Shown in pieces: positions 33,145 to 45,636 of a stretch of DNA of 64,000 nt. A program made the position numbers and the translations under genes. The stretch spans positions 2,271,523 through 2,335,522 of the forward strand of contig CM055877.1 in the NCBI GenBank assembly GCA_029582165.1. The letters are read 5' to 3'. A model generated the notes under the pieces. That model worked only from the letters and a program-made list of their open reading frames with translations, had not been told where the DNA came from and did no database searches. Every line of letters begins with the position of its first letter. Position 1 is the first letter of the stretch. This DNA is from Portulaca oleracea. Its lineage: Eukaryota > Streptophyta > Magnoliopsida > Caryophyllales > Portulacaceae.

Positions 33145-36100
33145 TCAAGCAGATGCAGCAGCAGCTTGGCAAATTGGTAGATCCTTTTCAAAGTTTGGGG
33201 AGATCCCAAGGATGGGATTGCTCTCAAAGAAATTGACAGGTTTCAAATCAAAGCTCGACGATACTGTTGGCATTATTGGAAAGTCCTCTTGACACGGTAC
33301 GTGATGGAATCCTAAGGTGTACCATAACACGATATCTTTGTTCTCTATTGCCCTATCCCTGCAATAGTAGACAAGAGTTAGGATTTGTTTTTTTCACAGG
33401 TTGAATAGGATAAATAAGCAATACCCGGGTATTTGTTAGTTTAAATATACATAAAAATAACATTTAAAGCAATTTAAGCGTGATTCACATAGTTAAAAAG
33501 TATCTTGATTCAAGACATCTATCATTTCATATGATATATTATGTTTATCCCTTTTTATTTGTTAAATTACTCAACTTTTACTATTTCAATAACTATAATA
33601 CACATTCTATCTCTAATAAATGCATATTCTATTTCTTTCAAAGCAAATTTTCAATGGTATTTCTAACAATGTACAAACTTTTTGCTCCACTGCCTATGTC
33701 TCTTGATTTTGTGAAAGTAGTTATAGGGACAAATAATTAAAGTCAAACGTGGTATATATAATATGATTATTCGGTCATGAATATGATAAAAATTGAGTAG
33801 CTAGTTACCTCTCGGACCAAGTTGCAAGGGTGTCTTCGCCATGGCTTTGGTAAACAAACAATCCACCAGCCCACACCTCGCTCTGATTATACGGAGTGAC
33901 CCATATTTGGTTGTTAGTGAAGGCGCCTCTCTTTTGTGGCGGATCTTGCAAATCAAGTAAGCTAGCCGCAGTCCCACCGGGGACCACCTTGTACCCAGTC
34001 GGGTTCCCAACCCGGGTCTTTCTGTTCGGATTCACTATGTGGAACTCAGACGGGTCATAAAGCTTGAACTTGATTTGCGCGTCCTTCTCTGTCTTGGCGA
34101 CCTTCCTAACAGTTCTTAAGTAGCTTGTCCTAGGTGATTCGCCGGGGGATGTTTGCTGTCTTTGTAGGTTTACTTTCACAAAGGAGTTGTCGGGGCCGTC
34201 GATGTCCATGTCTAGGTAGAATGTTATGTAGTGGTCGTGGATGACTCCGATGACGTTTTCCGACAGTAATGTGCCGAAGAGGTCGTCTTGGTTTGGGACT
34301 TGGTTCATGTTTACGTATGGTGTGCCTTTCACCATCAATATACCACTTAATCCAACCTGTAAAAAATGTTACGAGTATACATTTAATTGAAAATTATGTT
34401 AGTCTTGACACGTACAAAATACTTTATTACCTTATTAAAGATTTCAGAAAAAGAAACCTAAGAAAAAGACAGGTACAATAGACACATGTTTAAAAATTTT
34501 TTTTTTTAAAGAAGATAGACACCGGGCCATATGTTTAAAAGGGACATTAATCTCTATAATCATTGTGGTAGGTATACCAAGAAAAGGAAGTCTCATCTTT
34601 TTACTGCAACAGTAGTCTTTATCAAAGGTAAAATCATGTATGAGTTCCACTAGTTAAAAGTTTAAACTGCTTTCTTATTAGGGTTTTTTTGCATTTTGGA
34701 CCCTAAATTTTAGGAGTATTTATATCCTGAATCCTTGTTTTTTAACATTAATTTTTTAGACCCTAAAGTTTGTAGGCTGAATAAAAAAACCTTAAAGTTT
34801 GTGGGCCGAAGAAAAAAACATCTGCCTCATTTTTTATTTTCCTCCCATATTTGAATTTATCTCCTGATTGACGTCAAACTTCAGGACTGGTTAAAACTAA
34901 TATTGAAGTTATAATACACGTCTCTTATTTATGGCGGGGCTACTTAGACCCTTGAGTATATGGTTTTAAATTACTCCAACATGAATAAAAGAGGTTTATT
35001 ATAACTTTAATATCGGTTTTAACCTTAGTCTTGAAGTTTGATGCCAATCGGGAGAGAAATTCAAACATGGAAAGAAAAAGAAAAACGGGAAACGGGCTTT
35101 TTTTTCACCTTACAAACTTTAGGGTTCAAAAAGTTAAAGTTGAAAACCAAAGATTTAGAATATAAATACCCCTAAAATTTGAGGTCCAAAATGCCAAAAA
35201 CCCTTCTTACAACAATAGTCTTTATCAAAGTCTCGTCTTTTGGTAAAGCATCACAAATTAAGATATAATGATTAAATTTTTTTAACATAATTTTCTAGGT
35301 GAAAGACAAATAAAAACGGACAAAGTATACCAAATAAGGGAAGAAATGAAAGATACAAACCTTGACTCTAATGAGGCCATCTGTTTGAAATTCCCAATCG
35401 ATAATGTAATCATAGTTAGCAACTGAAGCTGCCATTCTCGCCACCAATGTCACCTTCGGCCTCACCTCACGAATCTGACACAAACAAACAAAACCTTAGC
35501 CGTAAGTCGTAACCAAATTGGCCTCATCTATTGTTTGAGGGAAACAGTAAAAAAAAGGCTCTTAGAGAAGAGACGTAGCACTCTATGCAAAAAAGACTAC
35601 CACTATCATACTTTGGTGCATGTCACCTATGCATATCCTAAAGTTGCTTTGTCTCTACTCCTACTTAGGCTTTAATTTGTTCTTTCATTTGATGAGCAAA
35701 GTGTGGAAATAGTATGATATGGTAAGGTAAATTGTGGGAAATATGTTATTGTTGGTACAGTATGGTAGGTTGTGGAAAAGTTTATGGTAAGAATGGTTGA
35801 TGTGGTAGGTGAAGAGAGAGGAAAATGAAAAGTAGTGAGTAAAGTGAGGAGAGAAAGTTATGGTCGTAGTGGTAAAATGTGATATAGTATGGTAAGATGC
35901 AGTAGTTTATGAATCATATGGTAAATTGTAATATGATATATACCATGGAAAAGATCAGAGCCTTAACACAAAACTTTTAAAATTATATATTGGGAATGGA
36001 TTCAATATGGAAAAAAGTTTAGGTAGGAAGGTGAGAAGAGTAATCTTGAACATTGATGTTACATTTGACGATGTGCGATCATGAATATTACAGAGTGTGG

Positions 36101-39096
36101 TCATTGATTTCATGATCATACTTCCTAATATACATGATCACACTCCATGAAATTTATGACCGCACTCTCTAGTATCCATGACCACACATCGTCAAATGTA
36201 AGATCAGTGACCTAGATTTACTCTCCACACCTTCCTGCCTAAACTCTCTTTCTACTGAATTCATTCTCTATGTTTATGGCTACAAATAATCTGTAATAAA
36301 AGATTTTAAAACTTCGATTATTAACTTTAACAAAAAAAATTATTGATCTATCATATGAAATTATAGAATGAAGTACGAGGTTAGATTGAATTATTACCCC
36401 CATCCCGGTGATTGGACTCTCTGCATGTCTCCATCCAATATCACCTGCATAACTCTCAAACAAACAAACCATATTCGACCGGACATACGGTTTTCCGTCA
36501 CCGGCCGGAAATACGCCATCCATGTAGTAAGCGTTCCTCGGGCAATCGTTAAGCGGGTCAAGAGGCATAGCCTGTAACCCGAACCCGTATTCACCGGCAT
36601 CCATATATGTCTTAAAGTACCACGCTTCGGTAGGGTCCATGTACGGAACAAATAGCTCTGATACCATCCCTTTATACATCACATTCCTCAGCTGTCCGGT
36701 ACCCGGATCCCGCAACATGGCCCGAGAAACGACCACCCCGGCTCTCGGGTCGGGCTTGAGATGGAATTCCCAATTGGCCCATTTAACCTGGTGCCCATCG
36801 ACAGTGAAGCTTGGGCCTTTGGGCTGCTCGATGGAGATGGGGTTGACGGGGCTGATTTTGTGATGGGCTTTTACTTGGGCGGAGTAGCGATAGTCTGTAT
36901 CTGCAGCCTTGGGAATAGGGATGTTCCTGCCACGATCAGAAATCTCAACCACTTGATTGGTGTCCATGTCGACAAGCACTGTCAGCCCTTCGATTGGTCT
37001 CATGTAGAAGTTGGCTGTGTCCTTCACTGAGTAGCATTGTACCTTGATCAACCTCCTCTTTTCCTCTTTCTTGCCAAACCATCCTTGATTATAACATCGT
37101 TGAATTTATTGTAAACAATCAATATTTGCAATATATATGGACTAAGATTATTATTCAATTTTTCAACAATTTATTTTATTGAATATTTCCTAAAAAAAAT
37201 ATACTCCCTATGTTTCGTATTAATTGACATTTTTACTAAATTTTGACCGTTACTTATTCACAAATTACAATGAGTTATTATATAAAATTACCATCATTAG
37301 AAAGATAATTTACTAAAAATTACAATGGAAATAATTTCATATTATAATTCATTATAATATATTAGTAATTGACGGTCAAAATTTAGTCAAAGTGTCAATT
37401 AATATGGAACGAAAGGAGTACATTGTGGAGCTATAGATAAAATTAAAGTCAATATAATATCCCATAAAATAAGGTCAATACAATAGGATTGGACGTACTT
37501 CTCAATGACTATCAATTGAACAATACTATCACTTACAACGTAGGACCAAGGATGTAACTATCCTACTTAATTATGGATTGGTTTATTTTATATATTTGTA
37601 AAAAATATCTCACACATTAAAACAAAGGTAGCTAGGAGAATCACATGAATTTAAATATTCATCATGTGGAGTATTATATGTAAAGTTCACCTTAAATTTC
37701 GGCAATAGTAATACCTTCTTATCTCCTAGTTAATTATATATTTGTATCCATTTCTTGATCCAAAAAATAGCATTAATAATACATATATATATATTCATTA
37801 TAGTACAAGTAGTACTATTTATCAAAAAAGAAAGAAACAAATAATCTAAGGATATAAGATAGTGGCATGTACATACCATATAACCAAATTAAATAAAACT
37901 AATTAATTTGTTGTTTTCTCATTCGTTTCTTTTTCCTTTATTTATTTAATTTTTTATTCATTTCAACAATATACGCAAATAATACTAATGAAGACACTAA
38001 TGAAGACACGAATTGAACTATTGTCATCTCAGTGACTTCAATATGTTAGTCTATATATATTCTCCATTAACTAGCTAAACATCATCATCAGCACTTTGTT
38101 TGCAATAGTTTTAAGTAAAGCTTTCAGTAATAATTTAAAAATTTTATCTTAAAAAGCTTACCCTAATCGAGATTATAAAAAGACAATCAAAGGAGAAGCT
38201 TTTAAACCATTTATACATATTTCGATTTTTAGATGGTAATATACCACCCTCTAGATATTAATGGTAATATACTCACCTTAAGTCATCCTATAAACTCACG
38301 AGGAATCAATATAAGCCAACTGAAGTTATATATCTTTTGAACCGATTTATCACCATTGAATCATAGGAAATACATTAAAATTACCTCAATATAAAGATTA
38401 ATATTGACATAATGACATCCAATAATAAAGTAGTTATGTCTTATATTATGATTCAATACTGCAAAAAGCGTATATATTACAATCCATACCTGTGGCAATG
38501 GGCAAGCAAGCAACATCGACCATGTCAACCCCACGCTCCACCACCGTCCGATTGAACTCCCGACTCGTAAACGGCGTAAGGGTGGCCGTATTCATATCCT
38601 CGATCGTCATCATCGGGTACCCAGACAAGGGCCCCACGTCGACCCGTGCGACCCGGCCCGAGTCCAGGTCGACAGTGAGCACGTGCGACACCCCATCCAC
38701 ACGTGCCACAACCGAGGCCTGCCTAGGTGGCAGGGGGTCCCCCTTCCTCCACCTAAGCACGCGATCCTTCGGGGGCTCCTCGAGGTCCACCGAGTGGAGC
38801 GCGTAGGAGTCCGACGCCCGGAGCAGCGCGTGGGAGGCGAGGATGGAGCGGACCCGGTTCAGCTCCTGCACGGTCAGGGGGTCGAGGGGGTGCCGGGGGG
38901 TGTCAGACTCGTGGCGGCGGTTGCGTTGGTGGTCGTGCTGAAGCTGGAGCTGGTCGGACTGGAGGCGTTTGAGGGAGGAGTTGAGGTTGTAAGCGGCGGG
39001 GGGAAGAGAGGGGGTGTTCCAGGTGGTGAAGAGGAAGAGGAGGAAGAGAACAAGGAGAAGAGAGAGAAAGCTTAGGAACTTCCGTCGTCCATCCAT
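33145..39096 (-). CDS. Copper-containing primary amine oxidase
   Basis: Five exons in phase: 39096-38490, 37083-36398, 35474-35361, 34356-33809, 33358-33145, giving 722 aa. It oxidises primary amines (putrescine and other polyamines in known plant enzymes) to aldehyde, ammonia and H2O2. The N-terminus has a strong hydrophobic stretch ([17 protein letters not shown], residues 8-24), a signal anchor or signal peptide, so an apoplastic or membrane site is likely. The catalytic base is Asp of [12 protein letters not shown] (about 391). The cofactor tyrosine is in [13 protein letters not shown] (Tyr about 452, becomes TPQ). Copper ligands are HDH (509, 511) and one His of GFHHVP (670-671). WRHAE and [15 protein letters not shown] are also conserved. 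No peroxisomal C-terminal signal is seen. Introns 1-3 carry MITEs. The enzyme looks intact. Confidence 0.94.
34681..35203. mobile_element. Foldback MULE-type MITE in intron 3 of the amine oxidase
   Basis: The left arm GGGTTTTTTTGCATTTTGGA and the reverse of the right arm GGGTTTTTGGCATTTTGGAC match, and similarity continues for well over 100 bp through TAAATTTTAGG(A/G)GTATTTAT. Flanking nonamers TTCTTATTA and TTCTTACAA agree at 7 of 9. Non-coding. Confidence 0.75.
35668..35962. mobile_element. Tourist-like MITE in intron 2 of the amine oxidase
   Basis: The ends GGCTTTAATTTGTTCTTTCA and GGAAAAGATCAGAGCC are loose inverted repeats flanked by TTA on both sides (35665-35667, 35963-35965). The interior repeats TATGGTA(A/G)GTTGTGG words like the 27318 copy. 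Confidence 0.6.
36016..36245. mobile_element. Foldback MITE in intron 2 of the amine oxidase
   Basis: The left arm AGTTTAGGTAGGAAGGTGAG is mirrored by the right end (reverse AGTTTAGGCAGGAAGGTGTG). Both arms also contain TTACATTTGACGATGTG followed by a CGATCATG/TGGTCATG variant. No ORF. Confidence 0.7.
37204..37418. mobile_element. Stowaway MITE in intron 1 of the amine oxidase
   Basis: CTCCCTATGTTTCGTATTAA at the left is mirrored by TTAATATGGAACGAAAGGAG at the right, with TA on both sides (37202-37203, 37419-37420). At 215 bp with intact ends, it is among the best-preserved copies in the window. Confidence 0.85.
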
Positions 39097-39162
39097 GGCT
39101 GATGCTGCCTACTGGAGTGTGGAGTGTAGTGGGATGATGGCGCTACCTGGTGAATGGGGAGG

Positions 39163-39173
39163 TTAATATAGAA
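39163..39173 (-). promoter_or_regulatory. Candidate TATA box of the amine oxidase gene
   Basis: The minus strand reads TTCTATATTAA about 65 bp before the ATG at 39096. Position and composition fit a core promoter, but nothing else confirms it. Confidence 0.35.
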
Positions 39174-40466
39174 CCGGAGAAAGACACCTAGCTGTGGACT
39201 TCTAAGTTGTTTTTTATTTGTGTTTTTAATTTTTCTTAGTGCTCCGATAACTTGGTTCTTCTACTTTTTGATTTGCATTTTGCTATTGTACGAAAACAAA
39301 TTATATCATGGACCACTTACTTAGGTCGCATGTATTAAATTAGTTAGATTTTGCAAGTTTTTGTGCCAATCACCTCTTGCCTGTGGCGAGGATCATCTCT
39401 TACCCAGGTGTCAGGGTTGAATCACGAGGGCCAATGATCCTCTCTCTTACCATTTTCGGAGAGTGCTGTGGGTTGGAGTGGGACCCATCTTTAGGCCATT
39501 GGCATCCGATGGGTTGGACTATTACCTATATTAAAAAAAAAGTTAGATTTTACACGGAAATTGGAAAAAAAATTTATATTTTTGGATATTGGAAAAAAAT
39601 AATTTGAGCTTATGATTCTATTATGAATGAGTTGAACTTTAACTTTTATTATTTTTAACATCTACTATCTAGTTAAACTTATAACAAATGGTGGCGATAA
39701 AACAAGTGAAACATATTTTTAGCTTCTTTTTTTGAACAGCGAAAAATTTAGCATATAATATCGTCACCACCACATTACTTTTGGGACGAGTTTAACTAGG
39801 TGATGGATACTAATAATAATATGGGCTAAAGTTCAATTCATCCGTAGCAAAGTTGTAAGTGCAAGTTATTTACCGATAACCCCAAAATATGAATTTTTTT
39901 TCTAATATTACAATTTTATATGTGATGAAGTTGTGTAGAAAATCAATAAATTTTAAAATTTATTATTATTCAATTTTGTAATAATATTGATATATTTTTC
40001 ATAAATTTTATAATAAATATTAATGAATTTTTGTGTAAATTTTAATACCTTAGCCTAGGTAATGCAGGTATACCATAACAATGGTTTTACTGTCCAAATT
40101 TAACTTTAACTCAAATTTAGATCGAATTGAACTCTCTGTCTAACATCCAAATAATTGAATTGTTTGAAATATCTATTTAAATTCTTCAAGAAGTTGAATT
40201 TTAAAAAAAAAAATTATTAATATTTGATTTGAAATTCATCATAAATTTATTAATATTAGGAATTATAAAATTTATCCAATATATATAACTTTATCAATTT
40301 ATCATAAAAAATCATCATATAAAAATTGACCTATTTTAATTATATATAAGACAACAAAAGTAGAGTTTTTATATAAGGGGCCATGAACTAAATCTAGTAG
40401 TTAACTAATAAGGATGATGATACTCTGAATTAAATTTAAACTATTCCATATATTGCATATCATATA
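39174..40466. other. Intergenic, nothing recognised
   Basis: AT-rich spacer upstream of the amine oxidase gene. No coding exon, RNA gene or complete transposon ends were found. Confidence 0.5.
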
Positions 40467-41015
40467 ATGCTTCAGGTGCCCCTGATTGTGAGCCGATTGA
40501 TAGTGAGGAGACTGACTCTCAGTCGGTTCACTCTGAATCTTTTAACTCTGCTGATATTGAGGACTCAATCTTGGAGGGTTCCAAAGCTTTTACTAGAAAA
40601 AAGGAAGAAGGGGAAGACTTTTCCTAAGTTCAAGTGGCATTTGGTTAGCCAAGTTGCATGCAAGAATGTAAGATTTAAAGAACATGTCAGAAAGAAGGGC
40701 AAAAATGCGAGCTTGTTTGTTGAATCTTCAAAGCGCCCTCTAGTTCAGATGGAGGATATGGCGCGCAGAGTGGCTAAGTTTGGTTGTGGTTCTGGCTTCA
40801 TTCGTGGGGATCCAGGAACTGTTGAGAAACGGCTTAAGTAGAGTTTGCGAAAAAGAAGAAATTGTGTAATTTTAGTGTTTTATTCTACTGTTTTTTTTGT
40901 CTCTTTTGTTTTGCTTATTTATTGTTTGTTGGCACTTTATCTTGTCTTTACTGCGATTTTCTCATTTCATGAGTGTTATCTCTTTTGTCTCTTTTGACTT
41001 TCAATAATAATAATA
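40467..41015 (+). pseudogene. Frameshifted coding relic of unknown family, with 3' tail
   Basis: One frame reads an acidic stretch (ETDSQSVHSESFNSADIEDS) up to a run of A and G near 40600. Coding then continues in another frame with KFKWHLVSQVACKNVRFKEH, MARRVAKFGCGSGFIRGDPG and a stop at 40839-40841. A one-base indel in the A/G run explains the switch. About 150 bp of T-rich sequence follows and ends AATAATAATAAAAAA, which looks like a retrotransposed 3' tail. I do not recognise the protein; a retrotransposon origin is likely, but this is inference. Confidence 0.45.
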
Positions 41016-41871
41016 AAAAACACACACATTATCCATGGAAAATTAAAGGCTGTGGCCATGCCAATTTCGTCCACTTGACCCTTCATCCTATAACATATGA
41101 TATAATTTGCGAAAACCATGACATAAGTACATAACCATAATTAATTTTTCGTTTAAATTTTTATTGTGCTTTTGGGTGCTGCCGTATGGGAGCAGGAACC
41201 CAAAAGGTGGAGTAAATAATGAGGGAAAAAACAAAGAAATGACGAAAAATCAGGGAATCTTGAAGATTCCTTCATTGTGATGTGAAGGTAAAAGCACTTT
41301 GCATTGGGTATGTGGTGATTTCTAGTATTTTAGTTGTCGTTTATGCACCACATTATGTACTCTTAATTGTTGTTTTCAGCCACTTGCGTATAGTACTAGC
41401 AAAATAGTTGGGGGGAAATCCATTAATCATGTTTGGCCTCAAAATCCATAATACATAATACCAATGCAATATTAAGTTAATCTGAACATGTCTACCGCGA
41501 CATAGACGCATTGTAGCTAGTGATAGAAGCTTATGGAGTTTTTTGTTTTTTTTTTTAAAGAGGAAGCGAGTATCAATTTTTGTTAACGATAATTTTATTA
41601 ATCAGTACATAAATAGATATATGGGTTGGACAGACTCCCAACCACGGTTGTTCGGTTTCGGAAGGTATATATATGACCCTAACTAGCAAGGTGGTGGGCT
41701 ACAAACTTGTTACATAGGCCATATATACCTTGAGATTGGAGAGTCTTTGTATGAGGGGGCACAATCTGACTCAAAAATCACTGTCATAGTTGAACCTATG
41801 AACCAACTGCACCCCCCATCAAGAGAGTTTCGGCTTCCACCACCACTGCTGACCATCTTGCCCGTAGCTTA

Positions 41872-41990
41872 TGTTGGGATTCACCCATGAGTAATGTCTC
41901 ACATCGAAAAAGTAAAGAGAAAGGATATGGTATATAAGTCGAGATGAATTCATCACTTAACTTGTGTCTGTGGCTTGGTTGAAGTGGGCT
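41872..41990 (+). repeat. Copy of the TGTTGGGATTCAC repeat
   Basis: TGTTGGGATTCACCCATGAG, then CACATCGAAAAAGTAAAGAG and TATATAAGT, match the start of the minus-strand LTR-like repeat at 10180-10856. This copy is partial. The surrounding 41016-42242 DNA shows no gene. Confidence 0.55.
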
Positions 41991-42242
41991 CCCTCCTTGG
42001 ATTTCCCCAACAGCCTACGCACTACCGCTAGCAGAATCTCACCCATGTTTTCCATGCATCAACATTCTATGTAAATGCAGAGGTCATAGTTTTCATATGT
42101 TAATTGGGTTATTTTTCATATCACCCATTAATTTTATGATGGAAACTCATTTGACGTGTTTTATGAATATGGATGATAAGAAAAATCGGATATTAAGATC
42201 CAGATTCAAAACTAATTGGATTTATGAGATCTTCTCAATATC

Positions 42243-45200
42243 ATAGTTAACCTGATCGGTCTAAGATTGGATACTAAAGTTAGGATCTGAGAAAATATTG
42301 AAGAGAGAATGACTGAGAGAAAATATTATTCAAAATATATTGTAATGATCCAGATACAAGAGGGTAATAGCTAATGTAATAACCCACCCTAAAACATAGC
42401 TATTACAGTACTTTAAACCTGTTTAATTAGTTTTAATTCGTCATTTAATTTATTTGTACCTTGCGGTTAGCTAACGGTGACAGGTTTCGGCGGAATGGCG
42501 AAGCGGTCAGTTTACCGGTCAAACTTTTTACCGAGCTCGTTATATTTTATTTCGGACCTTAAATTACAATTATTTTAGGTTCTACAATTTTATTTTAAAG
42601 TCAGTTTATTTATAGATTAATTTTCCGTATCGAAACGATTTTATTTTCGGGTTACTGATTTACCGTCTTTTTAAAACCGATTAAATTTATTATAGTTCCA
42701 AAGTATATATGTAATACCCATGTTATGTTTTATTAGTAATATTAGTATTTTTATAAGTGGAGTATTAGTGTTATAATTGCAACATTTATTAATGTTTTAA
42801 TTAAGCTAATTAAAGGGAGTGATATATATGCAAGTGGGGGAGCTTAGGGGTCATTTTGTATTCAAAGTTAGACAACTCTCTCACCTCACTCTCTCTCTCT
42901 CTCTTGCTGAGCCACGCCCAGCCCCCTCTGCCGCCATTCCCGCCGGCGCCGGCCAAAATCCGGCGAGATTCCGGCCACTTTTCCGGCACCATTTTGAAGC
43001 TCTCACTCCCCTCTTCATCCTAGTCCATTTTATTCATCTTTTCAAGTGGTATTTTTCTAAGTGTTCTCTTCCTCCATTGTTATGGGTTTTGAAGCTTTTG
43101 ATATTATAGTTTTACCATGATGTTTTTGTGTTAATTTACTACCTTCTTTCATGAATTTAGAGTACAAATTTGTTGTAGTTGATTTTAGTGAGTAAAGCTA
43201 TGTTTTTGGTTCAAGTTCATGGGAAATGTGTTGAGGTTTATGTGAATTATTGAAGGGGATGATGTTCTATAGTCATGCATGTTGGATTGGAAGAGATATT
43301 TGAGTTAAACTTTCTGTTTTGTAGAGATAATAAACTATTCTTGAGTTGTTTGGATGAATTACATGAAGTTGTGAAGAAAAACCATGTTATTTGTGGTGTA
43401 GTTTAAGTACAAATGTATGTGAGTTGTTGCATGTGAATTATACAAGTATGAATGCTAATTTTAGAGGTAAAAATTCTGAAGATTTTTGAGGAAATGGGTT
43501 AATTGCAATAGGGGTATTGTTAGTGTAGAGTTGAGCTAAAGAAAACCAAACTTGAGGGCTAAATTCTAACCCGGAACCTACTGCCCATTTTGTGATTTTT
43601 ATAAAGGAGGCTAAAATTAGTTTTGAGCCCAGAATTTAGTGTAAAAAGGTAGCCTAAGTTGTTAGTAAACACCGGGCTTTGGAATTTTGAGTTTTCGATT
43701 TGTATAACTCAAGTTAGAGCCAAAACCGTAAAACCGCGCAATTACACGCGAATTTTGGGGTCAGTGTATTGTTGTGTGTTTTTCGACCAAATGGAGTTTG
43801 ATTCTGGAAAAGTGTTCAACATAAGAGTTTTAGAGGACTTGACGAGCTTTCCGAAAACGTATGGTATGTCTTAAACCGATGTCGGGAGAGTAAGTTATAG
43901 GACCCGGAAACAGAGCTGAAAAACTGGAAATTCTGGGTAATTGCATAAGTACATTAAGGGGTTAAATGTGGTTATAAAGGTCTTATAAGTGGGTTTAAGA
44001 GTGGCTAATCTAAGGACTATAGTATTTGTGATATACTTGTTAAGTGGGAACCTTAGAGCTCGATGTTGAAGGACCCCGAGACCTTGAAACTATTTTACCG
44101 TTTTACCATTTTAATTTACCGAAACTTCCTAAATTTATTGGGAAGTTTTTATCGTACTTTGAAGTTTTTAAAGTCTTTTTAGTAAATTGAGAGTTTATAT
44201 TGTACAAGTGTTCCTTGGTTCATAAAGTTCTTATAAGTTTAAAGCGTGTATCAAAGTCTTCTCAATTTTATTTTCAAACACTCGAAAACTTCGTATATGG
44301 CTATTTCGGTAATTCATTGCTACTGTCCGGGGCTCTTTTCGAGCCTTTCTCATTCTTTTTAGCCTCTGGCCCGGCCATCAAACTTGTAGAGTATATTTTT
44401 CCCTTTCCGAAAAGTACTCGCATAGCGAAATCCGAGTTCTATAGCCCGAGTTACGATCAAAATATCATTGTCTTTAAAACCTGAAATTCCTATACGTTTT
44501 ATTGCCGAAACTTTATTGCGAGGTTCTACGCCCTCACCTTTTCATAGCTCCTATTTTAATACCGAACTCTATTATTATAGCTCAAAGTCCTGCTTCGACC
44601 CAAGCCATTCCCCAGCCGAGATCGCGACCGGACGGCTCACTCGTTTCAGGTACGCAAATTGTCCAACTCTTATTTCTATTTAAAGTCAAGTACGACTTTA
44701 TTGCATAGTTAAATTCTAATGATTCTATTGTTTTATAAGTAGTCCCGACACCTATTCTACCGTAGCTACAGTGAAGTCTAGCCTTTTACAGGCTCCTACC
44801 GGAGTAATCTTGACCTGGCCAGCGTCTGACTGCCTAGCAGTCACCCATCCAAACTCGAGGTCGGTTTGGGCGTACGTGCGCGAGATGCTTCGGCATCGAT
44901 CTCAAAAGGGACACCACAGTTTTACTTTATGAAATCATTTTATTGTTAAACATAGCATATGCATAGAACGTTTATAGCTAAAATATTCAATGGTTTAGCA
45001 TGTTTTATGTTCCCCTTCCCGTTTTTAAAATGAATTTAAATGCCGGCACTAAAAACCGTTTTCGAACGGTTTGACGTATTGGAGGTTTACGTACTGAGTG
45101 TTTCCCCACTCACTTTGCGAATGTTTTTAATGTTTTGATTTAGGCGGTCCGAGCTCCCAGGATAAAGGCGAGGTTAAGCACGAGTAAGTCGTCTGTACAA

Positions 45201-45636
45201 AATAGTTCTCTAAAGGCGATCGAAGATCGGTGTTCAAGGTTGCTCAAGGGCGTTAAAGGCCACTTGGTTGTGGAAACCTATGATATGTATGATAAAAGGT
45301 TGTACAATGTGTGTGTACTTTAAGTTTAGCAGTTGGATTGTATGGAGTTTAGTACAGTTTTATGGTGTATTGTTATATTGTGGTTTTGTGTTTTGCCTTG
45401 TCCCGAGTAGGGACGGCGGTAATGCCTCGACCTAAGGTGTTCCGCTGCGCTAATCATGAGTTTAGGTTCCTAAAGTATAGTCTTGATCTTGTGATTAAGG
45501 TTGGGGCGTTACAGCTAAGAATATTTATATACAAAGAAGATATAACACACAAGAGGTTATAACATATGGGAGAAGTGTGCTAGAGAGGGAGGTGAGCTGG
45601 TAGATGATGTGGCGATCTTACACCTTGATGTTTCAC
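42243..45636 (-). mobile_element. 3' LTR of a copia element, split by a solo LTR
   Basis: On the minus strand the copia coding remnant is followed by a purine-rich tract (CTGAGGAGGAA) and then TGTGAAACATCAAGG at 45636, the likely LTR start. It continues through a TATATAAATATT box and, after the solo LTR at 42375-45513, through CTCTCAGTCATTCTCTC. The lower edge near 42243 is a guess. Removing the insert and one TSD rejoins the two halves smoothly. Confidence 0.6.
42375..45513. mobile_element. 3.1-kb solo LTR with 5-bp target duplication
   Basis: The segment begins TGTAATAACCCACCC and ends TTGGGGCGTTACA, with TG...CA and short inverted ends. It is flanked by a perfect 5-bp duplication GCTAA (42370-42374 and 45514-45518). 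No internal retroviral-type ORF is present over 3.1 kb, only short chance frames. The size and TGTAAT...GTTACA ends suggest a large Ty3/gypsy LTR left after LTR-LTR recombination. A (CT)n tract and a GC-rich patch at 42885-42985 are internal. Superfamily is inference; the insertion boundaries are well supported. Confidence 0.85.

Noticed and set aside
36239..36397. Extension of amine oxidase exon 2 into a longer reading frame
   Set aside because: The frame runs on past a GT donor into AT-rich DNA that does not match the family, while exon 3 continues the conserved protein in phase.
42819..43109. Open frame in the 3.1-kb solo LTR
   Set aside because: It crosses a (CT)n tract and a GC-rich patch and shows no retroviral or host domain.
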